A model generated the notes under the pieces. The model made no database searches. It saw nothing but the letters and a program-made list of their open reading frames with translations, and was not told the origin of the DNA. A stretch of 39,998 bases of DNA from a virus. The stretch spans positions 1 to 39,998 of the IMG/VR virus record IMGVR_UViG_3300006917_000056. The stretch is one strand, 5' to 3'. Both the position numbers and the translations under genes were made by a program. Positions 13,749-20,819 of the stretch are shown here, piece after piece (the stretch's first letter is position 1; every line of letters starts with the position of its first letter).

Positions 13749-14474
13749 TCAGACGGCGAGCAACGTGCTTGCCACCTCAGCATCGACTACAGAATGTAGA
13801 CGCTGCGTCCGGCGGGTCAGGTCGCCGTACTCCTTGAGAACCTCAGTGCAGGCATTGAAGAATGACCACACCGTCCGAGGTCGGAACTCCTCATGTCGGG
13901 GAGTCTCGAACTCCTCGATCACCTCGGTGATAGCACGGGCGGGGATAGCCCCTGCCCGGTATGACCGGAGGACAAGATCGTGCAGGTTGGCATCCCGCTC
14001 GACCGTGGCCTGCTTATAAGCCTCGATCCGGCGGTCTTGGTTGCCACGCTGGTCGATCAACCGACTGATCCCCTCACCCACCAGGCGAGGGAGGCGATCC
14101 AGAACCAGGCGGGTATGCTTGGTCTTGATCTGCACCTCAGCCGAGAAGGCAAGGTTGTCACACACGAACACGCGGGAACCGAGGCACAGCCCGACCGGAA
14201 AACTCTGGTCGTGACTGTTTCGGATGCCGACCACCGTCTGGTAGTCGGTCCCGCCACCGAGGGTGATCACGCCGAACATCCTCGCGCCACCCTTGGTGAT
14301 GGCAAACGTGGAGTCTGTGATCGTGGCACCACACTGGACGAGATGCTGCTCGGCCATGCGTACCAGACGCTCATGGGGAACCGGGGTCCACGTTGCCGTG
14401 GGCTCAGGTGTTTCGATGCCAGCAATGGCATCACGTTCTACGGGTTCAGCCCCGCAGTGGAGGATCATTCCCAT
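13749..14474 (-). CDS. DUF932 family phage/plasmid protein
   Basis: 241 aa. The hallmark segment is present: VVGIRNSHDQSFPVGLCLGS followed by RVFVCDNLAFSAE (about residues 80-112), as in DUF932 proteins of phages and plasmids, whose biochemical role is unknown. The helical C-terminal half has WSFFNACTEVLKEYG, also typical. AAGGAGAAAGCGAG precedes the ATG. Length is within the family range. Confidence 0.8.
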   Translation of the reverse strand: MGMILHCGAEPVERDAIAGIETPEPTATWTPVPHERLVRMAEQHLVQCGATITDSTFAITKGGARMFGVITLGGGTDYQTVVGIRNSHDQSFPVGLCLGSRVFVCDNLAFSAEVQIKTKHTRLVLDRLPRLVGEGISRLIDQRGNQDRRIEAYKQATVERDANLHDLVLRSYRAGAIPARAITEVIEEFETPRHEEFRPRTVWSFFNACTEVLKEYGDLTRRTQRLHSVVDAEVASTLLAV

Positions 14475-14550
14475 CTCGCTTTCTCCTTGTTGAGGAACCT
14501 ACCAACCAGAACACTGGACGTTTCGGTTTTGTGGGGAGTCTTCCCATCAT
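14446..14550 (-). CDS. possible 34-aa basic peptide
   Basis: The ATG overlaps the stop of the upstream gene (ATGA) after GGGGGGTGC. The product starts MMGRLPTKPKRPVFWLVG and overlaps the DUF932 start in another frame. It fits the coupling pattern of this operon but has no other support. Confidence 0.25.
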   Translation of the reverse strand: MMGRLPTKPKRPVFWLVGSSTRRKRDGNDPPLRG

Positions 14551-14822
14551 GCACCCCCCGCAGAGAATGCCTTGTTCTCGCAGACCATGGGGACCCCACG
14601 GCTTGTCACCGCAAGAACTGCCTGGTCGTCGCGATGCTTGACCGTGTACCCCAGGTACTTGATTTCGGCGGCCTCGATCCGCATGAGATCCTCCTCGGCA
14701 GAACACCACCGCTCGTAGACATCGCGAGTCTCGACGGCGTTCCCGCCGTACTGGTTGAAGAGCCTGACATAATCAGACTTCAACTCGTGGCAACGCGCCT
14801 CGATTGCTTGCTTGAGATCCAT
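14547..14822 (-). CDS. hypothetical protein (91 aa)
   Basis: Starts MDLKQAIEARCHELKSDYVR, is helical, then a beta segment (IKYLGYTVKHRDDQAVLAV). No family is recognised. ATG 14822 shares its A with the upstream stop and follows GAGGGCCAGTG. Confidence 0.55.
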   Translation of the reverse strand: MDLKQAIEARCHELKSDYVRLFNQYGGNAVETRDVYERWCSAEEDLMRIEAAEIKYLGYTVKHRDDQAVLAVTSRGVPMVCENKAFSAGGA

Positions 14823-15055
14823 CACTGGCCCTCCTCTTCCTGGTCGCAGAGATCACTGTAGTACACCTCGCAGATGACCTTCCCGTTGAAGGCATCAAAC
14901 TCGGCCTCAAACGTGTAGTCGTTCGGAACCACCTTGACCACCATCTGCTCGCCGTCGTCAATCCGCACCACGGCATAGTCTTTCTTGTTCAGGATGGCCC
15001 GAGCCCGAGCCCGCTCCATGGCCTCGTTGATCGCATATTCCTGTGCGTTGATCAT
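14822..15055 (-). CDS. hypothetical protein (77 aa)
   Basis: An N-terminal Ala/Arg helix (NEAMERARARAILNKKDYAV) and a strand-rich end. No family is recognised. It starts 3 nt after the GP88 stop. Confidence 0.55.
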   Translation of the reverse strand: MINAQEYAINEAMERARARAILNKKDYAVVRIDDGEQMVVKVVPNDYTFEAEFDAFNGKVICEVYYSDLCDQEEEGQ

Positions 15056-15058
15056 CGG

Positions 15059-15781
15059 TCACCTCGCATAGGTAGAGACTCCCCGCAAGGCATACGCAGC
15101 CTTGCCAGCCTCCGATCCCTTCGGCTGCGTGCCGTGGATGAGGAGGGCAAACGACCCGCCACGCAATCGGTAGGCGTGGTAGTCGTTGTGGTCGATCACA
15201 AGACGCAGCCGCTTGGCCTCCTTGGCCGAGTAGACTACGCGGGCCTCCCGGAAACCATGCTCGTCGATGAGATGGTCCCATCTGCCGCCACGGGATGCCG
15301 TGAGGGCAAAGTTTGCCGGGATGGAATCCTTACGCCGCACCCAGAACGGGATGCTCTTGGTGTAGGCGTAGAAACGGACATCTGGCCGCCGTCGCGCCAC
15401 TTCCAGCCATGCGTCAAAGTACGCAAGGGTACGGAAGTCTCCGGAAACGTGGATGCGAACCACCTCGGCATCGCTGGGCATCGCTGCTAGCAGCATATCC
15501 GCCATGGTGTCGCTGTCTTTTGCCATCAGGACTTCCTGATTGGCCTCTCGCTTGGCGAAAACGTCAGGGTACTGCGCCTCCTGACTGGCCGAGAAACACC
15601 GAAACTCGGTGTCTGGACCGTCAACGATACGCAGACCCTCACTGGTACGCTCGGCCCACGCCTTGCAATCCTGAGCGCCGGGGCAATTCACCCCGGAGAG
15701 GATATCGTAGGAGTAGACCTTGCGACCAATCCGCTCTTGCAAGAGTTTTAGCTTGCTGTTCGGATTGGAGAACTTGATCAC
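15059..15781 (-). CDS. GP88-family phage protein
   Basis: 240 aa. It starts from GTG 15781 (IKFSNPNSKLKLLQ). Features match the phage gene 88 family: YSYDILSGVNCPGAQDCKAW near the N-terminus, FRCFSASQEAQYP, then VVRIHVSGDFRTLAYFDAW and FYAYTKSIPFW in the middle. The biochemical role is unknown. Cys/His placement hints at metal or cluster binding. It overlaps the upstream stop by 4 nt. Confidence 0.75.
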   Translation of the reverse strand: MIKFSNPNSKLKLLQERIGRKVYSYDILSGVNCPGAQDCKAWAERTSEGLRIVDGPDTEFRCFSASQEAQYPDVFAKREANQEVLMAKDSDTMADMLLAAMPSDAEVVRIHVSGDFRTLAYFDAWLEVARRRPDVRFYAYTKSIPFWVRRKDSIPANFALTASRGGRWDHLIDEHGFREARVVYSAKEAKRLRLVIDHNDYHAYRLRGGSFALLIHGTQPKGSEAGKAAYALRGVSTYAR

Positions 15782-15969
15782 GCATAGACCTCCCGCCTGG
15801 TCGCCGCAGCCCTCGCTGCTACCAGGCTCTTGAAGTACTGGTACTGCCCGCCATCGTGACGGACCCAGAACATCCGAAAACCGGGCGAAAACCCGATCAC
15901 GGCTGTATTGTGACGCTCACGGCGACCGAGTTTGAACTCGCGCTCTGTGAGACTGTTAGGTCGGAACAT
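15778..15969 (-). CDS. hypothetical basic protein (63 aa)
   Basis: Starts MFRPNSLTEREFKLGRRERH after GAGGAGCATC. The longer in-frame ORF to 15981 overlaps the neighbour without a site. It is basic and strand-rich and ends AARAAATRREVYA. No family is recognised. Confidence 0.55.
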   Translation of the reverse strand: MFRPNSLTEREFKLGRRERHNTAVIGFSPGFRMFWVRHDGGQYQYFKSLVAARAAATRREVYA

Positions 15970-15977
15970 GATGCTCC

Positions 15978-16157
15978 TCACTGTTCGGTCTGGTAGAACT
16001 CGCGGGCAACGTGGTCGATGACAAGGAATTCCTTGCCGTCAGCCTTGAACACTTCCCACCTGCGCTCGCTGCCGAGAGACTCGACTGTGCGAGTGAGAAT
16101 CTTTCCGGCCTGCTGCTCGACTAGGCGAATAGCGGCCTGCCGACTGATAGCGGTCAT
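15978..16157 (-). CDS. small hypothetical protein (59 aa), first gene of the minus operon
   Basis: Starts MTAISRQAAIRLVEQQAG after CAGGAGGGTCATC. A short N-terminal helix precedes a strand-rich part (RWEVFKADGKEFLVIDHVA). No family is recognised. It is the promoter-proximal gene of the leftward operon beside the control region, a usual place for a regulator, but no helix-turn-helix is clear. Confidence 0.55.
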   Translation of the reverse strand: MTAISRQAAIRLVEQQAGKILTRTVESLGSERRWEVFKADGKEFLVIDHVAREFYQTEQ

Positions 16158-16186
16158 GATGACCCTCCTGCCCGGCTTGCATAGCA

Positions 16187-16203
16187 GCGGGAACCGTTCC
16201 CGC
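16187..16203. promoter_or_regulatory. 17-bp perfect palindrome
   Basis: GCGGGAAC-C-GTTCCCGC lies 30 bp upstream of the leftward ATG at 16157 and 3 bp from copy 1 of the 21-bp element. It is a likely regulator-binding site or a hairpin at the leftward mRNA start. Confidence 0.55.
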
Positions 16204-16206
16204 CAC

Positions 16207-16227
16207 AGTAGACAACGAGTTGCGCAG
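16207..16227 (+). repeat. 21-bp element, copy 1 (direct)
   Basis: AGTAGACAACGAGTTGCGCA plus G. The core CAAC-GA-GTTG is itself a dyad. It is preceded by GCCAC but lacks the CCT found in the other two copies. Confidence 0.8.
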
Positions 16228-16274
16228 GGTTGCGGACCGGCCAGCCTTTATCGGCCAGCCAGCCGCAATCGTTC

Positions 16275-16303
16275 GCCACCCTAGTAGACAACGAGTTGCG
16301 CAG
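16275..16303 (+). repeat. 29-bp inverted repeat, left arm (element copy 2)
   Basis: GCCACCCT followed by the 21-bp element. It is a perfect reverse complement of 16384-16412 across an 80-bp spacer. Confidence 0.85.
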
Positions 16304-16383
16304 CCGGAAGATAAATTTTTCGCAAGAAAGCGCAGGCCATATATTACAGCCGGAACATACGACAAAAATGTCGCGTATCGGCC

Positions 16384-16412
16384 CTGCGCAACTCGTTGTC
16401 TACTAGGGTGGC
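16384..16412 (-). repeat. 29-bp inverted repeat, right arm (element copy 3)
   Basis: Exact reverse complement of 16275-16303. The enclosed 80 bp contain the most AT-rich stretch of the region (ATAAATTTTT near 16311) and a TGTCG dyad. Confidence 0.85.
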
Positions 16413-16577
16413 AAGGGTGGCCGATTCTCAGGATACTAAATGTCCAACTGGGCCGCTTTTTCCACAAGTATAGGCAAAAATGAAATGGTATAGATTCCAT
16501 TTGACAATGCCGATACACTCCATGCGGGCGACAGGAGCCAATCCGGCAACCGGCCCGAACCAATGAGGGTAGGTGCG

Positions 16578-17162
16578 ATGATCAATCATCAGGAATTGTG
16601 GGCCAATCTCGAAAGCATCGCGAGGGCCGCAAAGGTTGCCGATTCCCAAGACAGCGCGTCGGAAGCGTATGCGGCTTGGCTTGAAAACGGGGCCAAAGGC
16701 TACACGTTACGGGAAGCAATCCGACACGCGACAAGCGGTATACCGCTGGGATTGCCGACGCGACAGGAGCGGGCCGACCGACACGCCGGCCTTGCATTTT
16801 TGGATGACACGACGGACGGCTACGCGGGACTGGACCGCCGGCACTGCAATGCCCGATTCCCGCAACCGCCGGAAGTATGGCAAGGGCTGGAGGCGCTCAA
16901 TCGGGATGATCGGGCCGAGTTGCGGACGCTCGCCCGCATCGAAGGGCGGACGCTCGAAAGCATCTACCTTGAATCGTGCGGCGTCCACGGCCCGGACGAG
17001 CCTAGCATCATCCCACGGCCATCGGCGGAACCAGTAGACTGTCGGACACGCGAGGAGAAGCACAAGGCGAGGGCACGGGACTATGCCAGTGCTAAACGGG
17101 CAGCCAATAGGATGGCCGCCCAGCGGGCACGGGAAGCAACGGAACGGGCAGCCGCCCAGTAG
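16578..17162 (+). CDS. hypothetical helical protein (194 aa)
   Basis: The start MINHQELWANLESIARAAKV is chosen for GAGGGTAGGTGCG before ATG 16578. ATG 16563 is an alternative. The middle is acidic, and the C-terminal 45 residues are very basic and Ala/Arg-rich (a likely nucleic-acid-binding helix). It is a monocistronic unit between the control region and a strong terminator, so it may be the regulator of the repeats. No family is recognised. Wording such as CGG/GGG/GAT-rich codons differs slightly from neighbours. Confidence 0.6.
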   Translation: MINHQELWANLESIARAAKVADSQDSASEAYAAWLENGAKGYTLREAIRHATSGIPLGLPTRQERADRHAGLAFLDDTTDGYAGLDRRHCNARFPQPPEVWQGLEALNRDDRAELRTLARIEGRTLESIYLESCGVHGPDEPSIIPRPSAEPVDCRTREEKHKARARDYASAKRAANRMAAQRAREATERAAAQ

Positions 17163-17190
17163 GCTCCCCGCCAATAGGTTGACGCGATTC

Positions 17191-17227
17191 CACCCTCCCC
17201 GGTTACAGGCCGGGGAGGGTGTCTTTT
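17191..17227 (+). terminator. rho-independent terminator
   Basis: A perfect 12-bp stem CACCCTCCCCGG / CCGGGGAGGGTG (17191-17202, 17210-17221) with a 7-nt loop, followed by TCTTTTT. It ends the 16578 transcript. Confidence 0.92.
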
Positions 17228-17341
17228 TGCGCGCTCGCTAAATGCAAATGCATTGCAATTGCGATAGCGAGCAGGGGATAGTTGCAACGGGATTGCAAGA
17301 GCCTATGCAATGCGATTGCGAGAGGGGGTGTCGATTCATCG

Positions 17342-17365
17342 ATATATCGGAATATTCCGACATAT
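17342..17365. repeat. 24-bp palindrome with perfect 14-bp core
   Basis: The core TCGGAATATTCCGA (17347-17360) is perfect. The flanks ATATA/CATAT match at 4 of 5 positions. It is a candidate operator or recombination site. Confidence 0.75.
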
Positions 17366-17367
17366 GG

Positions 17368-17388
17368 TAGTGTAAACCTAGTGTAAAC
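17368..17388 (+). repeat. tandem TAGTGTAAAC pair, 11-bp period
   Basis: Two identical 10-mers at 17368-17377 and 17379-17388 fall on one face of the helix, about 10 bp upstream of a TATACT box. They are a likely activator or initiator binding pair. Confidence 0.65.
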
Positions 17389-17613
17389 TGCGGGGGTATA
17401 CTCGCCTGCGAGCGTAACCCGTTGTCATTGCTTGGGTTACGTCGGCACATGGCAGGACACCCACGATACCCCCATGGCCCCCAAGCCCAATCCTAGCTAT
17501 CAGTCATTTCCCCTCCTGGATTTTCGCCCCCCCCTATGAGTCCAACTACCCTCCAGCCCATCTGCCCTCTAATCGCCTCCCAGGAGCCCACAGAGGGTGC
17601 TGTGGTTTTGTGG

Positions 17614-17642
17614 TTGACTCTTGTCGGACTCCTGGGTATTCT
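17614..17642 (+). promoter_or_regulatory. sigma70-type promoter
   Basis: TTGACT (17614-17619), a 17-bp spacer and TATTCT (17637-17642). It lies 20 bp before ATG 17662 and supports that start over ATG 17536. Confidence 0.65.
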
Positions 17643-17661
17643 TTGCCCACCAGGAGGACCA

Positions 17662-18153
17662 ATGGAGTGGTATGATCTTTCCCCCTACTGGGATGAGCTT
17701 CGCCTGAAGGCTGACGAGAGAGATGGGCAAAAGCGTGGCTATTCATCGACCAGGAATTGGAGCAAGCACTCTACCCACTTCATCGGTTTGCTCGGGGAGA
17801 AGGCCGTTGGATTGGCTGTCGGCCTGGATGTTGACCTGGATCTTCGGGCTGGCGGGGATGGTGGTCGGGATTTCATTTGCGACGGCAAGAACTACGAGAT
17901 CCGCTCTACTCAGTACTGGAAAGACCCGCACCTCAAGCAAAAGCCGGACGCCAAGTTCTGGGCAGACTTCTACGTTTCTGTTGGGATCGATGTCGAGAAT
18001 AGGCGGGCCAGGATTGCTGGATGGGCGACACAGAATGATGTTCGCTCGGCCAAGGCCAGAAACTACGGGTATGGCGACATGCTGACCATCGAGTCTCAAA
18101 ACCTACGGAAGGGCCTGCCGCCGGGATTCAAAGGAGGGTTGATCGATGAGTAG
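17662..18153 (+). CDS. PDDEXK-like nuclease-fold protein
   Basis: 163 aa. The start MEWYDLSPYWDELRLK follows CAGGAGGACCA. GLLGEKAVGLAVGL supplies the early Glu, GGRDFICDGKNYEIRST supplies the Asp and an E-x-R in place of E-x-K, then WADFYVSVGID. This is the layout of small phage restriction-endonuclease-fold proteins. The Lys to Arg change may reduce or alter catalysis. It is the first gene after its own promoter and heads a small-gene operon. Confidence 0.6.
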   Translation: MEWYDLSPYWDELRLKADERDGQKRGYSSTRNWSKHSTHFIGLLGEKAVGLAVGLDVDLDLRAGGDGGRDFICDGKNYEIRSTQYWKDPHLKQKPDAKFWADFYVSVGIDVENRRARIAGWATQNDVRSAKARNYGYGDMLTIESQNLRKGLPPGFKGGLIDE

Positions 18154-18343
18154 CTTTTGGTTCGTCTCCAAGGCGTACCCGTTTTCTGCGATCAAGGTTG
18201 GGGACTCTTGCGTGGTGACTCCTCCAGAGGATCCTCAGTGGTTTCTCCCGGTTTTTGGTAGCAGGGAGGCTGCTGTCGCGTGGTTGGGGGGTGAGTCGGC
18301 TGAGATCCATGAGGTTTTCACGGAGGAGAGGAAGGATGGATGA
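18146..18343 (+). CDS. hypothetical protein (65 aa)
   Basis: Strand-rich (SSFWFVSKAYPFSAIKVGDS), with an AAVAWLGG helix and an acidic end. No family is recognised. AGGAGGGTTGATCG precedes the ATG. It overlaps both neighbours by 8 nt. Confidence 0.6.
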   Translation: MSSFWFVSKAYPFSAIKVGDSCVVTPPEDPQWFLPVFGSREAAVAWLGGESAEIHEVFTEERKDG

Positions 18344-18554
18344 GGAGTCGAACTGCGGGAACTGCTACTTCTGGCGGCAGTCTGAGCCGGGGCTGTACGA
18401 GATTGGTGATTGCCGGGTGCGACCGCCGATCATTATCGACCGGCTCACCAGCAGGAACTCCGACTACTCCGACCTGTTTGATGCCACTTCCTTTCCCGTG
18501 ACGCACATGTCTGAGTGGTGCGGGGAGTACCGCCACAAGAACAGGATGCCATGA
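18336..18554 (+). CDS. conserved CxxC...WCGE protein
   Basis: 72 aa with NCGNCYFW (residues 6-13), IGDCRVRPP and a closing FPVTHMSEWCGEY. Four cysteines probably bind a metal. I recognise the CYFW...CRxxPP...FP.T...WCGE pattern from small phage and bacterial proteins of unknown function. AGGAAGG precedes the ATG. Confidence 0.65.
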   Translation: MDEESNCGNCYFWRQSEPGLYEIGDCRVRPPIIIDRLTSRNSDYSDLFDATSFPVTHMSEWCGEYRHKNRMP

Positions 18555-18727
18555 TCGAACTACGCTGGGCCTGCAACTCGGCCGGGGACAAGGTTCTCCA
18601 GTACCGAGCCGTCCCGCTCATTATGACCACCGTCCCGAACCCGTGGCTTGGGGTGCGGGAGCCAGAGTGGAAGGATGTTCCGAATGTGTACGTTGACTTC
18701 CCCTCCATGGAGACGCCGGAATCATGA
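18551..18727 (+). CDS. hypothetical protein (58 aa)
   Basis: Strand-rich (MIELRWACNSAGDKVLQYRA) and ends with acidic residues. The ATG overlaps the upstream stop (ATGA). No family is recognised. Confidence 0.6.
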   Translation: MIELRWACNSAGDKVLQYRAVPLIMTTVPNPWLGVREPEWKDVPNVYVDFPSMETPES

Positions 18728-19317
18728 GAAAGCCACTTCACCCGATCTCCCAGCCAATCGGGATTCCACCCATTGGTGACATCGAGTGGTGCGACAAGGC
18801 CGGGGAGTATGCGTTCTTCCCGAGGCCTGGAAACTTCCTCCTGACCAGTGACCTACGAACGATCCAGCAGGAGATTGTCGCGATGAACGGCGGGGAGCGT
18901 GGGCGGCAGATGGCCGAGGACCGCGAGAACAAGGAGAAAAAAGCCATGACCGACGACAACGGCTGGATTGATCCCAAGACTTGCCTGCCTGGCATTGGCG
19001 AGAAAGTTGCGTGGAAGATGAAGAACACTGGGACCGCTCCGTTTTGGACAACCTCCGGCTACATCCGAGACGACGGCAGGATTGCCCATTCCGGTGGGTG
19101 CGGCGTGTCGTATCCTAGCCTAGCTCTCGGATGGCAGGTCATGCCAAAGGAGTGGATCGCAATCGAGCATTCCATGCCTGGTGTCTATGAGACTGTTGAG
19201 TGGCGGCTCAAGAGCGGCAAGGCGGTTTTCGGTGACTGCGGGAAGAGCGGGACAATCAACACGCCTGACGGCAAGGCGGTCAACCTGCACGACGTTGACG
19301 CATGGAGGAAGCGATGA
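18724..19317 (+). CDS. hypothetical protein (197 aa)
   Basis: Two parts: a short N-terminal module with GDIEWCDKAGEYAFFPRPG, a charged linker near residue 60-75 (EDRENKEKKAM), then a beta-rich domain with Trp-bearing repeats (GEKVAWKMKN, YETVEWRLKSGKAVFGDCGK). The DNA has an internal ATG after the linker (near 18946), so an independent shorter product is possible. No family is recognised. Confidence 0.55.
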   Translation: MRKPLHPISQPIGIPPIGDIEWCDKAGEYAFFPRPGNFLLTSDLRTIQQEIVAMNGGERGRQMAEDRENKEKKAMTDDNGWIDPKTCLPGIGEKVAWKMKNTGTAPFWTTSGYIRDDGRIAHSGGCGVSYPSLALGWQVMPKEWIAIEHSMPGVYETVEWRLKSGKAVFGDCGKSGTINTPDGKAVNLHDVDAWRKR

Positions 19318-19520
19318 AGAAGCTCAAGTACGTTTTCCGAGTCTCCCTCACTGGCGGGGCCGAAAAGCTTGTCTCCGGGAACGCGATGTCGGTCAACAAT
19401 CGCGGCGACCTCATGATCCTCAGGGACGAGAATACTAGCGGGTTCAATGCCCCTGTCGCCCTGGCGGTATTCAAGACCAATAGCTGGGTCCAGGCCTCTA
19501 TCGTGGATGAAGAGAGCTAG
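19314..19520 (+). CDS. hypothetical protein (68 aa)
   Basis: Starts MKKLKYVFRVSLTGGAEKLV after GGAGGAAGCG and is strand-rich. Its TAG stop lies in the palindrome CTAG (19517-19520), which is also the stop of the convergent gene. No family is recognised. Confidence 0.55.
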   Translation: MKKLKYVFRVSLTGGAEKLVSGNAMSVNNRGDLMILRDENTSGFNAPVALAVFKTNSWVQASIVDEES

Positions 19521-19708
19521 GATCCCTGGTGAGCCTCGTAGCCCTCTGGCGGGTTCACTTCGTCTTTCTTCTCACGAGGCGATGCTGTCTTGGCCTGCTC
19601 GCCTGCCTTCCTGAGTTCATCCCTGGCCTCCTCCAAGAGGTCAAGTGCTTGGTGGATCGGAAGGTTCCTCTGGTTGAGGAATGCGTCGATGCGGTCAGCC
19701 AGGGTCAT
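19517..19708 (-). CDS. hypothetical helical protein (63 aa)
   Basis: Starts MTLADRIDAFLNQRNLPIHQ, continues as a helix and has a Lys/Glu-rich tail. It overlaps the 3' end of the upstream gene by 14 nt. No family is recognised. Confidence 0.5.
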   Translation of the reverse strand: MTLADRIDAFLNQRNLPIHQALDLLEEARDELRKAGEQAKTASPREKKDEVNPPEGYEAHQGS

Positions 19709-19952
19709 TGGCCTTCTCCAGTCTTGTCATGAAATCCATGGCCTGGAGGATGAAACCCTCCTCCATCTCGCAGCGGTCCTGTATCGACCGGAGCGTGGCC
19801 GAGGTTCCGCTTGCCATCTGGTCGAGCGGCGGCGTGGACATCCGGGCTGAGAACTGGCCATCTGGCTCCACTGTGATGATCCAGGCGTGATCCTCTCCTG
19901 CGGCAGACTCGGCCACCCAAGCCGTTGTCTCCTCTGCGAACTTCCAGTCCAT
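19695..19952 (-). CDS. hypothetical protein (85 aa)
   Basis: Starts MDWKFAEETTAWVAESAAGE after GGAGGAGCCTT, with a DHAWIITVEPDGQFSAR strand pair and a helical end. It is the first gene of a two-gene leftward operon with its own promoter. No family is recognised. Confidence 0.6.
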   Translation of the reverse strand: MDWKFAEETTAWVAESAAGEDHAWIITVEPDGQFSARMSTPPLDQMASGTSATLRSIQDRCEMEEGFILQAMDFMTRLEKANDPG

Positions 19953-19976
19953 AAGGCTCCTCCGTGATGGTCGCGA

Positions 19977-20005
19977 ATCTTACCTGAAGGTGCCCTTTTG
20001 GTCAA
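19977..20005 (-). promoter_or_regulatory. sigma70-type promoter (leftward)
   Basis: On the minus strand: TTGACC (20005-20000), a 17-bp spacer and TAAGAT (19982-19977), 25 bp before the ATG at 19952. Confidence 0.7.
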
Positions 20006-20366
20006 GCCAACCTAGACCCCTTCCCCGCTGAAAAGGGGGAAAGGCCCAATTCAGTGCCACGGCGGGCGGGGAGGAGTGACTGCCTTATCGGGTTCTTTTC
20101 AGCATAACGACCAGGACGTAGGGGTGTGTGCCGGATCTAATACCGGCCCGGAGCCTGGAGTTTCGTGCAGCTTCCTCTGACTTGTGTGGACTAGCCACTC
20201 CCTGGTTTAGGGCTTTCTTTAGGCTGGCGCTCCCTTGATTTCTAGAGCGGTGTGTCGCAGCCAGTAAATGACGGCACCGCTTTCCTAAAGCCTATTGTCC
20301 TTCGAGCAGGATTGCAAACGACCATTTTTTGGACACTGGTTTCGTAGGAGAAAACAAGGAGTAGCC
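20006..20366 (+). other. structured non-coding leader of the virion operon
   Basis: No credible gene. It has several inverted repeats: CCTTCCCC/GGGGGAAAGG (20019-20044), GCCGG/CCGGC around 20135-20155, GTGG/CCAC near 20185-20198, and a nested pair with outer GGCTTT..TTAGG (20211-20223) with CCTAAAGCC (20284-20292) and inner AGCGGTG/CACCGCT (20246-20252/20275-20281). It may be a long 5' leader, a small RNA or a packaging signal. Confidence 0.45.
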
Positions 20367-20816
20367 ATGGCCGGATACATCAGGCAGCAAGAGGGCACCA
20401 GACTTCGTCACGACGAGGTGGAGCAGAGGCAGAAGGAATACCGTGAGCGGATGGCGGCCAAGCAGCAAGCCGACCAGGATCGTCTGCGGGCCTTCAAGGC
20501 AGACCGCTTCTCAGCCGACAGGATCGGCGTCAGTCCTGGGGCCATCACTCCCGGATCGGACGCCCAGCGTCGGCTTATCGGAGAGCGATCACGCCTTGCC
20601 CTTTCTCAATGGGGCGCAGACGGAGATGGACGCTGGAATGGCTGGAAAGCCCCGGAACCACCTCCACCACCCGAGGAAGCCCCCCTCACGGAAGAAGAAC
20701 GCATGAACAACCTCCTATCTCGTCTTGACCAAGTGGCCTCGCAAGCCCAAGCTATGTGGCCATACGCCCAGGCTGGCATTCAGGCCATGAACATGATGAT
20801 GTACGGACAGAGGTGA
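20367..20816 (+). CDS. hypothetical virion-block protein (149 aa)
   Basis: The start MAGYIRQQEGTRLRHDEVEQ follows CAAGGAGTAGCC. It has a charged N-terminal coiled-coil helix, a Pro-rich centre (PEPPPPPEEAP) and a Met/Gln/Ala-rich amphipathic C-terminus. The composition resembles phage internal head or ejection proteins. No family is recognised. Confidence 0.6.
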   Translation: MAGYIRQQEGTRLRHDEVEQRQKEYRERMAAKQQADQDRLRAFKADRFSADRIGVSPGAITPGSDAQRRLIGERSRLALSQWGADGDGRWNGWKAPEPPPPPEEAPLTEEERMNNLLSRLDQVASQAQAMWPYAQAGIQAMNMMMYGQR

Positions 20817-20819
20817 CCG

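Larger units (their letters stand above)
16158..16577. promoter_or_regulatory. divergent control region rich in repeats
   Basis: A 420-bp gene-free gap between leftward (16157) and rightward (16578) genes. It holds a 17-bp palindrome (16187-16203), three copies of a 21-bp element, the direct repeat CGGCCAGCC twice (about 16238-16262), an AT-richer centre with the near-palindrome ATACGACA-aaaa-TGTCGCGTAT (16357-16378), and the dyad AAATGG-8-CCATTT (16483-16502). TTGACA at 16501 lacks a clear -10 partner. The layout suits an operator/promoter switch or a replication origin. Confidence 0.65.
17228..17661. promoter_or_regulatory. gene-free region with iteron-like and palindromic elements
   Basis: No credible gene. 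It holds GCTCGCTA...TAGCGAGC (17233-17240/17265-17272); clustered TTGCAA, ATTGCAA, ATGCAA and ATTGCGA words (17241-17323); a 24-bp near-palindrome; an 11-bp-phased tandem TAGTGTAAAC; a TATACT box (about 17397-17402); and a GTAACCC-13-GGGTTAC hairpin (17414-17440). It resembles an origin or a partition/regulator site more than a simple promoter. Confidence 0.55.

Noticed and set aside
16207-16404. CRISPR array
   Set aside because: Only three repeat copies, one inverted, with unequal spacers and no cas genes.
19517-19520. Shared CTAG holding both convergent stop codons
   Set aside because: CTAG is palindromic and gives this by chance at tight convergent ends; no special meaning is needed.
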